From contig JAFZSR010000060.1 in NCBI GenBank assembly GCA_017619275.1, forward strand, positions 1 to 53,560: 53,560 nucleotides of DNA, read 5' to 3'. The translations under genes and the position numbers were made by a program. Positions 1-8,582 of the stretch are shown one piece after another. The notes below the pieces were generated by a model, which saw only the letters and a program-made list of their open reading frames with translations, was not told the DNA's origin and searched no databases. How positions within the stretch are numbered: the stretch's first letter is position 1; each line of letters starts with the position of its first letter. Origin of the DNA: Prevotella sp. Its GTDB lineage: Bacteria > Bacteroidota > Bacteroidia > Bacteroidales > Bacteroidaceae.

Positions 1-8
1 CCGAAGAG

Positions 9-133
9 TTTTATCCTGCAAATTGACCCATTGACGAATTATTACGGTCAATCTGGACGCCAAGCACCTTGATTGCTCAAAATGACTTTATACAAAGGAG
101 TTTTCAGAGATTTTATCCTGCAAATTGACCCAT
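9..133. repeat. Pair of 23-bp direct repeats
   Basis: The same 23-bp sequence (core tcctgcaaattgaccc) occurs at 9-31 and 111-133, 102 bp apart. Both copies follow a purine-rich stretch (gag or gag-a). I see no gene between them. They could be remnants of an insertion or a family of dispersed intergenic repeats; the window edge prevents a decision. Confidence 0.75.
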
Positions 134-178
134 AGGTCAAATATTTAATGGTTACTAAAGTCGAAAAGTTCATTCTAT

Positions 179-262
179 GACGTGGTTTTTATAACTTACG
201 ACGTAGTTTATAAAGTTTACGACATGATTTATATATTTTACGACGTGGTTTAGATGTTTTGT
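179..262. repeat. Four-copy 21-bp tandem repeat
   Basis: The motif gacRtRRttt begins at 179, 200, 221 and 242, an exact 21-bp period. The units are imperfect copies built on a 'tttacgacgtagtttata' theme. A 21-bp period is two helical turns, so it would place a bound protein on one DNA face. Stop codons in the units argue against coding. It lies beyond the 3' end of the regulator gene that stops at 394. Apart from this array, the 23-bp repeats and the hairpin at 322-366, positions 1-393 hold nothing I recognise. Confidence 0.8.
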
Positions 263-321
263 GCCGGGGGAATTTTTCCGCTTGGCTATAGAGTTTATTC
301 TGTTGGTTTAAACTCTAAGGA

Positions 322-366
322 GCTCAGCCCTTCCCCTCCATCAAAAGGGGAGGGGAAGGGCTGAGC
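322..366. terminator. Perfect 18-bp stem-loop after regulator gene
   Basis: Arms 322-339 and 349-366 are perfect reverse complements, very GC-rich (ccttcccctcc / ggaggggaagg), around a 9-nt loop. It sits 28 bp past the stop of the minus-strand regulator gene. No U-tract follows, so it may be a transcript-end stabiliser or a mobile palindrome instead of an intrinsic terminator. Confidence 0.55.
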
Positions 367-393
367 GACTAAACATATTAATAAGAAGTCAAA

Positions 394-3369
394 TTATTCC
401 TTGGCGTTGCCAGAGAGTGACTTGATGTATTGCAGAGGCGTCATGTCGGTGATGCGGCGGAAGACATGGGTGAAGTGAGCATTGTCGGAGAAGCCTGTAC
501 GGTAGGCCGTGTCGATGATGGTCACTTCGGGATATTGGGCCAACAGCCGCTTGGCCTCTTCTATGCGAAGCAGCAGGATGTATTTGGCGGCACTGATGCC
601 TGTGACCATTGCAATCTTTCGCCGCAACTGCGTCTGACTTAAGTGCATCAGCGATGCCAGGTGCTCGGTGTCGGTGGCGTTGTCGGCCATGTTCTCGGCG
701 ACGAGTTGCTGCAGACGGCTAAGGAACTGTGCATTGAGCGAGGACTGTGGCGACTCATCACCAGTGCCTCTCCCAAGGAGTGATGAGTACTTCGAATCAT
801 TATTGGGCGAACTAATAGCTTCCTTCTCTGCTTGGAGAACGGCTGTGGCTGGGGTGAGGCTGTATTTCCTCTGTATCATCTTCTGCTGTTCCAACAACTT
901 GCGCACCCTCGTCAGCAGCTCATCGGCGCTGAAGGGCTTGTTGAGATAGGCTGTGGCACCGGCCTCCAGTCCGCGCAGACGTTCTTCGTCGGTGACGAGA
1001 GCGGTGATGACGATGATGGGAATGTGGCACGTCAACTCGTCGGCGCGCACCTGCCGACACAGTTCAAGACCATCGGCGATGGGCATCATGATGTCGGTGA
1101 TGATGATGTCGGGCACCAGACTGCGGGCTTTCTCCATGCCCTCCTGTCCGTTGGCGGCATGGTGTATGGTATAGTAGGGGTAGAGCAGTTGGCTGATGTA
1201 GTAGGCCACTTCTTTGTTGTCCTCCACGATGAGGACCACTGGCACCTCGTCGGTGTCGGTCTGGCTCTCGTCGTCGCGCTGGCTGTCGATGATGGTTTCC
1301 AGACTGCTGTCAGGCTGCAGGGAGGAAGGAACGGGCAGGGGCGAAAGCTGTCGGGTGGGGGCGGTTTCTATTTTTACTCCCTGCTGCTTCATGGGCAGGG
1401 TGAAGGTGAAAGTGGTTTCCTGTTCGGGCACGCTGCTGACGCTGATGGTGCCATGGTGGGCTCTCACCAACTGTTGGGTGAGCGTAAGTCCGATGCCGGT
1501 GCCATGCTGCTGTCCCAGCTTTCCTTTATAGAAGGGTTCGAAAATCTTTTTGAGGTCTTCTGGTGCGATGCCTGTCCCATTATCTGAAACGCTGACGACG
1601 AGTCGCTGGCCGTTGGTGCTGGTGCCGACGGTAATGCTTCCACCTTCGGGGGTGTTCTTGAGGGCGTTTGACAGCAGGTTGTAGAGAATCTTTAGCAGAT
1701 AGTCGGCTACGATGTCCATGACGTAGTGCTGCTCTTGATGGTGGAAGGCCAGCTGCACATGGCGCTGGTCTGACAGGGTGAGGAAGCTCTCCTCGACCAT
1801 GCTGAAGAGCGGCATGACGTCGATGTGCTCCCAATGGGCATTGCCGACAGCATTGGTGACGCGCGCCAAGTCGAGCACCTGGTTGACCAGCTCGAGCAAG
1901 CGGTTGCTTTGGCCTTCGATGAGCGTGGCGGCAGTGTGGGCATCGGCCGGGGTGTTGCCCTCCTGGCCATCGGCCAATGGGGCCGGGGAGTGGGCTTTTA
2001 TCAGTCTTGCCATGCCCTGAATGACGGTGATGGGCGTGCGGAGTTCGTGGGTGACGTTGGTGAAGAAGGCTTCGCGAATGGCTTGCAGCTTTTGCAGCCT
2101 ACGGTTGTGTTTCCCTCGGAGGCGCACAATATAAACCATGGCGACGATGACCGCCAAGAGTAGCAGGGCAGTGATGATGGATACAATGATGATGATATTG
2201 ATGAGCCGCTGTTTCTCGCTGTTTTGTGCCCGCAGCTCATCGTTGTGGAAGCCGGCATCAGCCTTTGAGAGCGCTTCGGCCATTGCCGAGCTGTGCAAGC
2301 TGTCGGCCATGGCGATATATTTGCGTAGTGCCGTGATGGCCTGTCGCGGGTCGTCGGGTTCGTAGGCTTCGGCCAGCGACTTGTAGTCGTAGCACACGGA
2401 GCGTGTGTTGCCCACCTCGCGCTCTAGGTCGATGGCACGCAGTAGCACGGGCACCGCCTCGGCGTTGCGTTTCATGTCGAGCAGGTTGTAGGCCACATAC
2501 TCCAGACTGATGGCCAGCAGGTTGCGGTCGGGCACCTCCATCTTCTCCACCTCGGCCACGGCCTGTTGGGCCACGGCCAGTCCACGCTGGTAGTCGCCCT
2601 GACGGTTGTAGGCATAGCTGAGTTGCGACATGTGGTTGACTACGCACGAGGGGCAGCCGATGGCTTTGGCGGCCTCAACGGCTTGCTGACCGCATTCCAC
2701 CGCACGGTCGGTTTGTCCTGCATAGCTGTAGATTTCGCATGCAATGCCAAGGATGTTGTGGGAGTTAACGTTGGTGCCAAGGTTCTTGTCGGTGGCCATG
2801 GCTTTCTCGACAAAGTGGATGGCCTCGTCGATTTGCGGGATGCTGTAGTTGACGATAGCCAAGTAGAGGTAGGCACGTGCCAGCTGTAATGTCTGGTCGT
2901 GGGCAAGGCAGAACTGCATGGCCGCTTCGCCAGCCGTGGCGGCTTGCGAGAGCTGTCCCTGCTTGAACAAGCAGTAGGAACGGTCGCACAGCAGGAAGGC
3001 TTGGAGGGCGGGGTCGGCATTGTTGGCCAGGGGCAGGGCCTGGTCGATGTGGTGGAGCGACTCGGCGAAATAGGAATTGCTATAGTAGAAACGTTCGGCG
3101 GCAAAGTTGACGATGATGTCAGTGGCAGCGCCATCGGCGGGGTTGAGCTGGTCGGGGGTGAGCAGGGCACCTGTGAGCTGGTCATCGCCGAGACAGAAAT
3201 CGATGAGCTGACGTGCCAGTTGGCCTTTCTCCGAAGGATGCGCCTTCGTGTAGGCTTGAAGCAATGAATCGACTGTTTCGATGGTGTTGGCGGCCAAAGA
3301 TGTAAGTGGGGCGAGGGTCAGCGCAACGCCAATGCATAATGAACAAAGCTTTTTTACTATAGAAAACAT
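394..3369 (-). CDS. Hybrid two-component system sensor/regulator (HTCS)
   Basis: One polypeptide carries a whole two-component pathway. From the ATG at 3369 (991 aa): signal peptide (1-26), a periplasmic helical TPR-like sensor (about 30-370), a membrane segment (388-416), a HisKA domain with phospho-acceptor H441 in 'THELRTP', a HATPase domain (about 545-660, 'DNGTGI', 'GTGIGL'), a receiver with D759 in 'IITDIMMP', and a C-terminal AraC-type helix-turn-helix (about 885-985). Bacteroidetes HTCS proteins usually sense glycans and switch on nearby degradation genes. The GH13 amylase just upstream is the obvious candidate target. The TPR-type sensor differs from the more common Reg_prop propeller, so the ligand is unknown. 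The frame is open to 3411, but those 14 extra residues would precede a normal signal peptide. Confidence 0.9.
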   Translation of the reverse strand: MFSIVKKLCSLCIGVALTLAPLTSLAANTIETVDSLLQAYTKAHPSEKGQLARQLIDFCLGDDQLTGALLTPDQLNPADGAATDIIVNFAAERFYYSNSYFAESLHHIDQALPLANNADPALQAFLLCDRSYCLFKQGQLSQAATAGEAAMQFCLAHDQTLQLARAYLYLAIVNYSIPQIDEAIHFVEKAMATDKNLGTNVNSHNILGIACEIYSYAGQTDRAVECGQQAVEAAKAIGCPSCVVNHMSQLSYAYNRQGDYQRGLAVAQQAVAEVEKMEVPDRNLLAISLEYVAYNLLDMKRNAEAVPVLLRAIDLEREVGNTRSVCYDYKSLAEAYEPDDPRQAITALRKYIAMADSLHSSAMAEALSKADAGFHNDELRAQNSEKQRLINIIIIVSIITALLLLAVIVAMVYIVRLRGKHNRRLQKLQAIREAFFTNVTHELRTPITVIQGMARLIKAHSPAPLADGQEGNTPADAHTAATLIEGQSNRLLELVNQVLDLARVTNAVGNAHWEHIDVMPLFSMVEESFLTLSDQRHVQLAFHHQEQHYVMDIVADYLLKILYNLLSNALKNTPEGGSITVGTSTNGQRLVVSVSDNGTGIAPEDLKKIFEPFYKGKLGQQHGTGIGLTLTQQLVRAHHGTISVSSVPEQETTFTFTLPMKQQGVKIETAPTRQLSPLPVPSSLQPDSSLETIIDSQRDDESQTDTDEVPVVLIVEDNKEVAYYISQLLYPYYTIHHAANGQEGMEKARSLVPDIIITDIMMPIADGLELCRQVRADELTCHIPIIVITALVTDEERLRGLEAGATAYLNKPFSADELLTRVRKLLEQQKMIQRKYSLTPATAVLQAEKEAISSPNNDSKYSSLLGRGTGDESPQSSLNAQFLSRLQQLVAENMADNATDTEHLASLMHLSQTQLRRKIAMVTGISAAKYILLLRIEEAKRLLAQYPEVTIIDTAYRTGFSDNAHFTHVFRRITDMTPLQYIKSLSGNAKE

Positions 3370-3388
3370 CTCTGTTTGATATAAATGA

Positions 3389-3463
3389 TTCACAGAGGAC
3401 ACGGAAGCCATAGAACTTGTTTATGTTATGAAACGATTCTGTGCTGTCTGTGTCCTCTGTGAA
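3389..3463. repeat. 14-bp inverted repeat between HTCS and amylase genes
   Basis: The arm ttcacagaggacac at 3389-3402 is repeated inverted at 3450-3463 with a 47-nt spacer. It fills most of the 127-bp gap between the amylase stop and the HTCS start, so the mRNA could fold here as a terminator or processing site. The 'cacagaggacac' text looks like a dispersed repeat. Confidence 0.55.
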
Positions 3464-3496
3464 GATTTGAATGAATAGACATGCTGAATTTGTTTG

Positions 3497-5434
3497 CTAA
3501 AACTCCAGGATGAGGCTCTGGCGAGGTTTCAGCTGCAGGTCTTTCGTCAGGTCGTAGTAGCGGCCGGTGAGGATGTCTTTGGCGCGGGCGGTACTGCCGA
3601 TGACCTCCTGATAACGCTGCACCTGCATGGTGGCGGGCTTCGTCGTGCCGTTGAGGATGGTGAGCACGGTGTGGTCAACATAGTGATTGGGTGCGTCGAG
3701 GGCTCGGTCGCGCAGCTGGCGGGCGATGACGTAAACACCGTTGTAGGGGATGAACTGCTTCATGGTGCCACGGGCGATGACCCGGTTGCCCTGCCGCCAG
3801 TGCAGCAGTCGGCTGAGCCAGCCAAACATCTGCTGCTGCACCCTTGTGCGACCCTCGCGGGTGAAAGCATTCTGACTGTCGCCGGGGAAGCCGCCGGGGA
3901 AATCCTGGCGCACGTTGCCGTCGGTCACCTCCTTCGTGCCGTTCATCATGATTTCCGTGCCGTAGTAGAGCTGCGGGATGCGGTTCACGGTGAGCAGCAG
4001 CGCCAGTGCCTGCTTCAGCATGAGCGAGTCGCGGCCAGCGCCGAGGAAACGGTCGGTATCGTGGTTGTCGATGAAGGCCATCACGCTACTGGGGTTGGGG
4101 TAGAGGTAGTCGTAGACAAACGAGTTGTAGATGCGGTTCAGCCCCTGCCACCAGGCGTCGGTCTCCTCGTTCTTGGCTTGGTTGAGCTTGTCGAAGAAGG
4201 AGAAGTCCATGACGGTCTTGAGTTGGGAGTTGAGCTTGGAGAGTTTGGAGTTGGCTTGCCACGTTGCGGTATAAGCAGGCTCTGTCACCCAGGTCTCGCC
4301 CACGGTGTTGAAGTTGGGGTATTCGTCTTGCAGCTCGCGCATCCAGTCGGCCATCGCCTCACGGAAGGCGTAGGGGTAGGTGTCCATGCGGATGCCGTCG
4401 ATGCCGGCGGATTCAATCCACCATTTGGAGTTCTGAATCAGGTAGCACATCAGGTGCGGATTGTGCTGGTTCAGGTCGGGCATGGTGGGCACGAACCAAC
4501 CCTCGGTGGTTTCGCGCAGGTCCACCTCGGTGGCGTAGGGGTCGAGGACCGGCGTCAGCTTGTAGCTGGTCTGCAAGAAGCTGGTTCCGGCGGCGTTGCT
4601 CGTGCCCCCGCTTTCCTCCAGCCATGCGGGGAGGTTGAGCCAATCTTTCGACGGCATATCCTTCACCCACGGATGCTCAAAGCCGCAGTGGTTGAAAATC
4701 ATGTCCATCACCACCTTGAGGCCGCGACGGTGGCAGTCGTCGATGAGCTGTCGGTACTGCTCGTTGGTGCCGAAGCGCGGGTCCACGCGATAGTAGTCGG
4801 TGGTGGCATAGCCGTGATAGGTGCTGAAGCCGTTGTCGCTGTCGGGCGAGTTGTTCTCCAGGATGGGTGTGAACCACAGGGCGGTGACGCCCAGCTCGGT
4901 GAAGTAGTCCAAGTGCTGGCGCAGTCCCTCCAAGTCGCCGCCGTGGCGCAGCGATGGTTGCGTGCGGTCCTCCTTGTAGGTGTTCATGCCCGCCACTTGT
5001 GCCGGATGGTCGGCGCTCTGTGCAAAGCGGTCGGGCATGAGCAGGTAGAGCACGTCGCTGATGTCGAATCCGCGGCGCTCCCTGCCGGCCTTCTCGCGTG
5101 CCTTCAGCTCGTAGGAGGCCTTGGCATTCCATTTCTGCCCTTTCAGCATCAACGTCATGACGCCGGGCTTCGCCTCGCGTACATTTATATATATAAAGAG
5201 ATAGTTGGGCGAGTCGAGGCGGACAATACTATCCACCCTCACGCCCGGATAGTCGATGGTCACGTCGGTGGCGGTGGCGATGTCCTTTCCGTATACCATC
5301 AGCTGCAAGCTGGGGTTCTTCATTCCCGTGTACCAGCAGGTGGGGTCGATGCGTGCGATGGTGGGCTTCTTTGTCTTTGCGGCACTCATGGTCATGGCGC
5401 TCAATAGGATTAAAAGGGTGAATAGTTGTTTCAT
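3497..5434 (-). CDS. Secreted GH13 alpha-amylase (neopullulanase / cyclomaltodextrinase / SusA type)
   Basis: This 645-aa enzyme should hydrolyse alpha-1,4 (possibly alpha-1,6) glucans outside the cytoplasm. A signal peptide (1-18) precedes an N-terminal Ig-like cyclomaltodextrinase domain (about 22-110) and a GH13 barrel. The catalytic triad is visible: D351 in 'GIDGIRMDTYP', E380 in 'TVGETW' and D459 in 'FIDNHDTDRF'; 'DMIFNHCG' is conserved region I. The C-terminal beta domain is complete. The flanking HTCS and the divergent secreted protein suggest a small starch or maltodextrin locus, but no SusC/SusD pair is present. Residues near 395-407 (SKLSKLNSQLK) come from a simple-sequence DNA insertion. 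Substrate preference cannot be read from sequence. Confidence 0.92.
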   Translation of the reverse strand: MKQLFTLLILLSAMTMSAAKTKKPTIARIDPTCWYTGMKNPSLQLMVYGKDIATATDVTIDYPGVRVDSIVRLDSPNYLFIYINVREAKPGVMTLMLKGQKWNAKASYELKAREKAGRERRGFDISDVLYLLMPDRFAQSADHPAQVAGMNTYKEDRTQPSLRHGGDLEGLRQHLDYFTELGVTALWFTPILENNSPDSDNGFSTYHGYATTDYYRVDPRFGTNEQYRQLIDDCHRRGLKVVMDMIFNHCGFEHPWVKDMPSKDWLNLPAWLEESGGTSNAAGTSFLQTSYKLTPVLDPYATEVDLRETTEGWFVPTMPDLNQHNPHLMCYLIQNSKWWIESAGIDGIRMDTYPYAFREAMADWMRELQDEYPNFNTVGETWVTEPAYTATWQANSKLSKLNSQLKTVMDFSFFDKLNQAKNEETDAWWQGLNRIYNSFVYDYLYPNPSSVMAFIDNHDTDRFLGAGRDSLMLKQALALLLTVNRIPQLYYGTEIMMNGTKEVTDGNVRQDFPGGFPGDSQNAFTREGRTRVQQQMFGWLSRLLHWRQGNRVIARGTMKQFIPYNGVYVIARQLRDRALDAPNHYVDHTVLTILNGTTKPATMQVQRYQEVIGSTARAKDILTGRYYDLTKDLQLKPRQSLILEF

Positions 5435-5459
5435 ATTGTATAGGATAATGGTTTGATTG

Positions 5460-5467
5460 CAAAATTA
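5460..5467 (-). promoter_or_regulatory. Bacteroidetes -7 element for the GH13 gene
   Basis: On the minus strand this reads TAATTTTG, matching TAnnTTTG, 25 bp upstream of the amylase ATG. No clear -33 TTG is found at the right distance, so this is a candidate only. Confidence 0.45.
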
Positions 5468-5593
5468 CACATTATTATATATATAGGGCACTACCGTCGC
5501 CACTTTTTTTGTGGCGAAGTTTGGAAAAACGATTGCACAAATGTCATTGTATCAAAAAACAAAGATGATTAGGCAATTATTTTCTCGCTTTTA

Positions 5594-5625
5594 CTTGCGC
5601 TATATCAAGAAAAAGCGTAACTTTG
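5594..5625 (+). promoter_or_regulatory. Bacteroidetes-type promoter for the 938-aa secreted protein
   Basis: The -33 element cTTG (5594-5597) and the -7 element TAACTTTG (5618-5625) are 20 bp apart, the spacing known for Bacteroides sigma-ABfr promoters. Transcription would start near 5632, giving a 5' leader of about 38 nt before the ATG at 5670. Confidence 0.75.
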
Positions 5626-5669
5626 CACCCTGAAAATTCCTATCTTTTACTAACTAATCATTAATTTCT

Positions 5670-8486
5670 ATGATGAAAAAACTACTCTTATCGGCTTTTG
5701 CCGTACTCTTTGCTGGCAGCACCTTCGCCTACGAGATTGGCGAATATGCCTTTACGCAGACGCAGAGAGTGAAAATCACTGGCACCAATCTGGTGGCCAA
5801 TTCCAACTTTGCCGATGGCACCGCCGATGGCTGGACTGCCGCCGACGGCACCGCCATCGACCAGGAGACCACTTGGGCCATCGAGCCGGGTGTGGGTCCC
5901 AACAACGAGAATGTGCTGAAGAGCCTCGGCGCCAATGCGGGTGCTGCTGTGTGCCAGCAGTTCACACTCGATGCCGGTACTTATCTGGTATCGTACCAAG
6001 TGAAGGTGGGCGAGCTGGGCACTGCTGGCAGCACGACCGGCGTTGACATCTTCGTGAACACCGACGGTGCGCTGACCAAAGCCACCAGCACCGACGAGGC
6101 TCCTGTGACGACCGTCAGCGGCACGGTGAACTTCACCGATCAGTGGCAGACGGTGAACTACGTAGCCACCATCAACGACGGCGAGCATCTGGTGTTCCAC
6201 ATCGAGAGCGTGCCCACCGACGTGATGCTCACCAACTTCATTGTGCAGGAGGCTGTGCTGGTATGGGACGTGCGCATTGCCGAGCGCAAGTTCGCTTTGG
6301 CACGTAAGCTGGCCGACGACCCGAACTTCAATGTTGAGGCAGCCCAGGGCGTGCGCGCCGAGATGCTTCAGACCATCGAGGATCTGGAGGGTGCCATTGC
6401 TGCAGGAGGCCTAGACAACGAGACCGTGGCCCTCAATGCCATGAGCAGCTTCGAAGACCTGCTGAAGGACTACCTGGATGTGGCTTCGGTCGACCTGGCC
6501 ACTGAGGAGAACTTCAAGTACATCACCGACCTCACCGCATTCCCCAAGCGTAACCGTAAGGATATCAAGGGTGAGAGCGTTCATGGTGGATTCCTGTTCC
6601 GCCAAGAAGGTGCCGCCGCTGGTGCTGAGACCAACTGGACGCATGGTAGTGGCTCGCAGTATCTGAGCCATCAAATCCAGGCCCAGTATGCCAACCCTGC
6701 CGCCTCGGTAGAGTTGCACAACAACAGTGTGCCCGCCGGTAAGTACTATGTGGCCGCCGACGTGCGTACCAGCTTGCTCGACAAGAACTATGTGCAGACC
6801 TTCACCATTGAGAAGAACGTGCGCGGCTTCGTGGGTAGCGACTCTTCGGAGGTGGTTCCCGTCATGGGCGAGGACTTCGTGAAGCTCTACTTCATCGGCG
6901 AGGTGAAAGAAGGCGAGAACTTCGGTGCTGGCTTCTGGTGGGAAGGTCACGATGCTGGCTCTACCTTCCAGATCATGAACTTCGAGATTCGCAGCTTTGG
7001 CAACGTGGCTGAAGAGATGGAGCACAAGGCTGCTTGGAACGATTTCATTGCACAGTGGAATGCCGCCGTGGCTGCACGTCAGGCCGTGGTCGACAAGATG
7101 GGCAACAAGAACTATCCTTGGGAGCAGGATTCGCTGAAGCGCGCCCTCAACCTGTGGGATCCCTACTACAACGACATCATCGCCAAGGGATGGGTTGACG
7201 CCAACGGCAACGATGCCGGCGTGGCCACCACCGAGGAACTGAACGACTGGGCACTGTATCAGGGTGTTGAGATGTACACCGAGGACGAAGATGGTGTCAT
7301 TACCCGCTTGGAGTATCAGGTGGTGCGCGGTTATCAGAACGCCAGCAACTATGTGGCAGAAGTGAACCAGCCTATTGCCGACCTGAAGGCCGAGATTGCA
7401 AAAGCTACCGACATGTTGAACGACGACAAGAACACGGAGGGCGACAAATTCAACTTCGAAATCGCCATTGAGGTGGCCCAGGAGGTGTTAGACAACATCC
7501 TGACCAACACCACCGATGCCACCCGTGAGGCCGACATCGAGGCCATCAATACCGCCATCACCGAGCTACAGTATGCCGAGGAGCTGTTCCTCGCCAGCGC
7601 TCAGTTAGAGCCTTTCGTCAGCATCGACTACTCCAACTTCTTCAAGGAGGTCAACGTAGAGACGGTGGATGAAGAGGGCATCGCCACCACCACCACTACC
7701 TATGCCATCGAGGGCGTGGGCGGCGAGATGAACTTCGGCACCATGGCCAACCTCACCGACAACACTGCTGCCAACTACTATGCACTGGGTTATAACGAAG
7801 ACTATCTCGACGTGCTCCGTGTGGGTAAGGGCAATGCCACCGTTGAGCTGCCCGTGGCCATCGCCGACGACGAGGTGCTGCGCGTAAACTTCGACGTTTG
7901 GTTTGGCAACCTCGTCAACCGCGTCCTCACCGTCCAGCTGCAGAACGAGGCTGGCGAGCGCGTGGCAGGTTTCGAGTTCGAGAGCTACAATGTGAAGACC
8001 AGCTACAACGACTTCAACAACGAGGCCAACGAAGGTATGGACATCGCCAACTGGCGTACGGGCATTGGTAGCAGCTCGGCTTCGAACGCCGCCATCTGCG
8101 CCGACAACAACCGCACCACCTTCACGCTCATCGTGGACTACAAGGCACTGACCCTGCAGGGCATGATCGACAACCCGCAGAAGGGTTCGCACAACGGTGC
8201 CCGTATGCCTATGCTGGAGCTTGACGACCAGAAGGTGACGAAGTTCGTGCTCTCGTCGAGCTATGAGAATGCCGACCGCCGCTGCTGGTTCGACAACCTG
8301 AAGATGTACAAGTACAAGTCATCGGCCGAAGGCCCCATGTTCGACGGTATCAACGAGGTGGCCACCAGCAAGGCTGGCAAGGTGCAGGGTGTGTTCACGC
8401 TCTCTGGCGTGAAGGTTGCCCCGACCGCCGACCAGCTGCCTGCCGGACTCTACATCATCAACGGCAAGAAGGTCGTGATTCGCTGA
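5670..8486 (+). CDS. Large secreted protein, function unknown, with CTD-like tail
   Basis: I do not recognise a catalytic domain in this 938-aa protein. A signal peptide (1-20) is followed by a beta-rich segment beginning 'NSNFADGTADGW', which resembles carbohydrate-binding (CBM4/9-like) folds. A second similar region lies at about 290-450. A helical FIVAR-like stretch follows at about 570-650, then another beta-rich domain at about 660-890. The last residues, 'GVFTLSGVKV...LPAGLYIINGKKVVIR', match a tail found on other secreted proteins in this window. It has its own strong promoter, is divergent from the amylase, and is followed by a strong terminator, so it is a single-gene unit. A glycan-binding or surface role is plausible from context only. 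Confidence 0.85.
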   Translation: MMKKLLLSAFAVLFAGSTFAYEIGEYAFTQTQRVKITGTNLVANSNFADGTADGWTAADGTAIDQETTWAIEPGVGPNNENVLKSLGANAGAAVCQQFTLDAGTYLVSYQVKVGELGTAGSTTGVDIFVNTDGALTKATSTDEAPVTTVSGTVNFTDQWQTVNYVATINDGEHLVFHIESVPTDVMLTNFIVQEAVLVWDVRIAERKFALARKLADDPNFNVEAAQGVRAEMLQTIEDLEGAIAAGGLDNETVALNAMSSFEDLLKDYLDVASVDLATEENFKYITDLTAFPKRNRKDIKGESVHGGFLFRQEGAAAGAETNWTHGSGSQYLSHQIQAQYANPAASVELHNNSVPAGKYYVAADVRTSLLDKNYVQTFTIEKNVRGFVGSDSSEVVPVMGEDFVKLYFIGEVKEGENFGAGFWWEGHDAGSTFQIMNFEIRSFGNVAEEMEHKAAWNDFIAQWNAAVAARQAVVDKMGNKNYPWEQDSLKRALNLWDPYYNDIIAKGWVDANGNDAGVATTEELNDWALYQGVEMYTEDEDGVITRLEYQVVRGYQNASNYVAEVNQPIADLKAEIAKATDMLNDDKNTEGDKFNFEIAIEVAQEVLDNILTNTTDATREADIEAINTAITELQYAEELFLASAQLEPFVSIDYSNFFKEVNVETVDEEGIATTTTTYAIEGVGGEMNFGTMANLTDNTAANYYALGYNEDYLDVLRVGKGNATVELPVAIADDEVLRVNFDVWFGNLVNRVLTVQLQNEAGERVAGFEFESYNVKTSYNDFNNEANEGMDIANWRTGIGSSSASNAAICADNNRTTFTLIVDYKALTLQGMIDNPQKGSHNGARMPMLELDDQKVTKFVLSSSYENADRRCWFDNLKMYKYKSSAEGPMFDGINEVATSKAGKVQGVFTLSGVKVAPTADQLPAGLYIINGKKVVIR

Positions 8487-8500
8487 CGAGTAAGAAGTAC

Positions 8501-8569
8501 TAAGTGAAAAGTGATAAGGATGGTTAGCTCCGCTTTGGAAGTCTAACCATCCTTATCACTTTTCACTTA
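8501..8569. terminator. Bidirectional terminator with a perfect 27-bp stem
   Basis: Positions 8501-8527 and 8543-8569 are perfect reverse complements with a 15-nt loop. The hairpin sits between two convergent genes, 15 bp past the stop at 8486 and 13 bp before the stop at 8583, where a shared terminator is expected. The arm text (aagtgaaaagtgataagg) resembles the 'gtgaaaagtgaa' simple repeats found at several other gene junctions here. Confidence 0.85.
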
Positions 8570-8582
8570 TCTCTTGTAACTT

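Noticed and set aside
179-262. CRISPR array
   Set aside because: Units are contiguous 21-bp copies without unique spacers and no cas genes are near.
3494-5407. Long plus-strand frame (637 codons) opposite the amylase
   Set aside because: It is the antisense shadow of a clear GH13 gene; composition is Val/His/Gly-rich, as expected from reverse reading of GC-rich codons.
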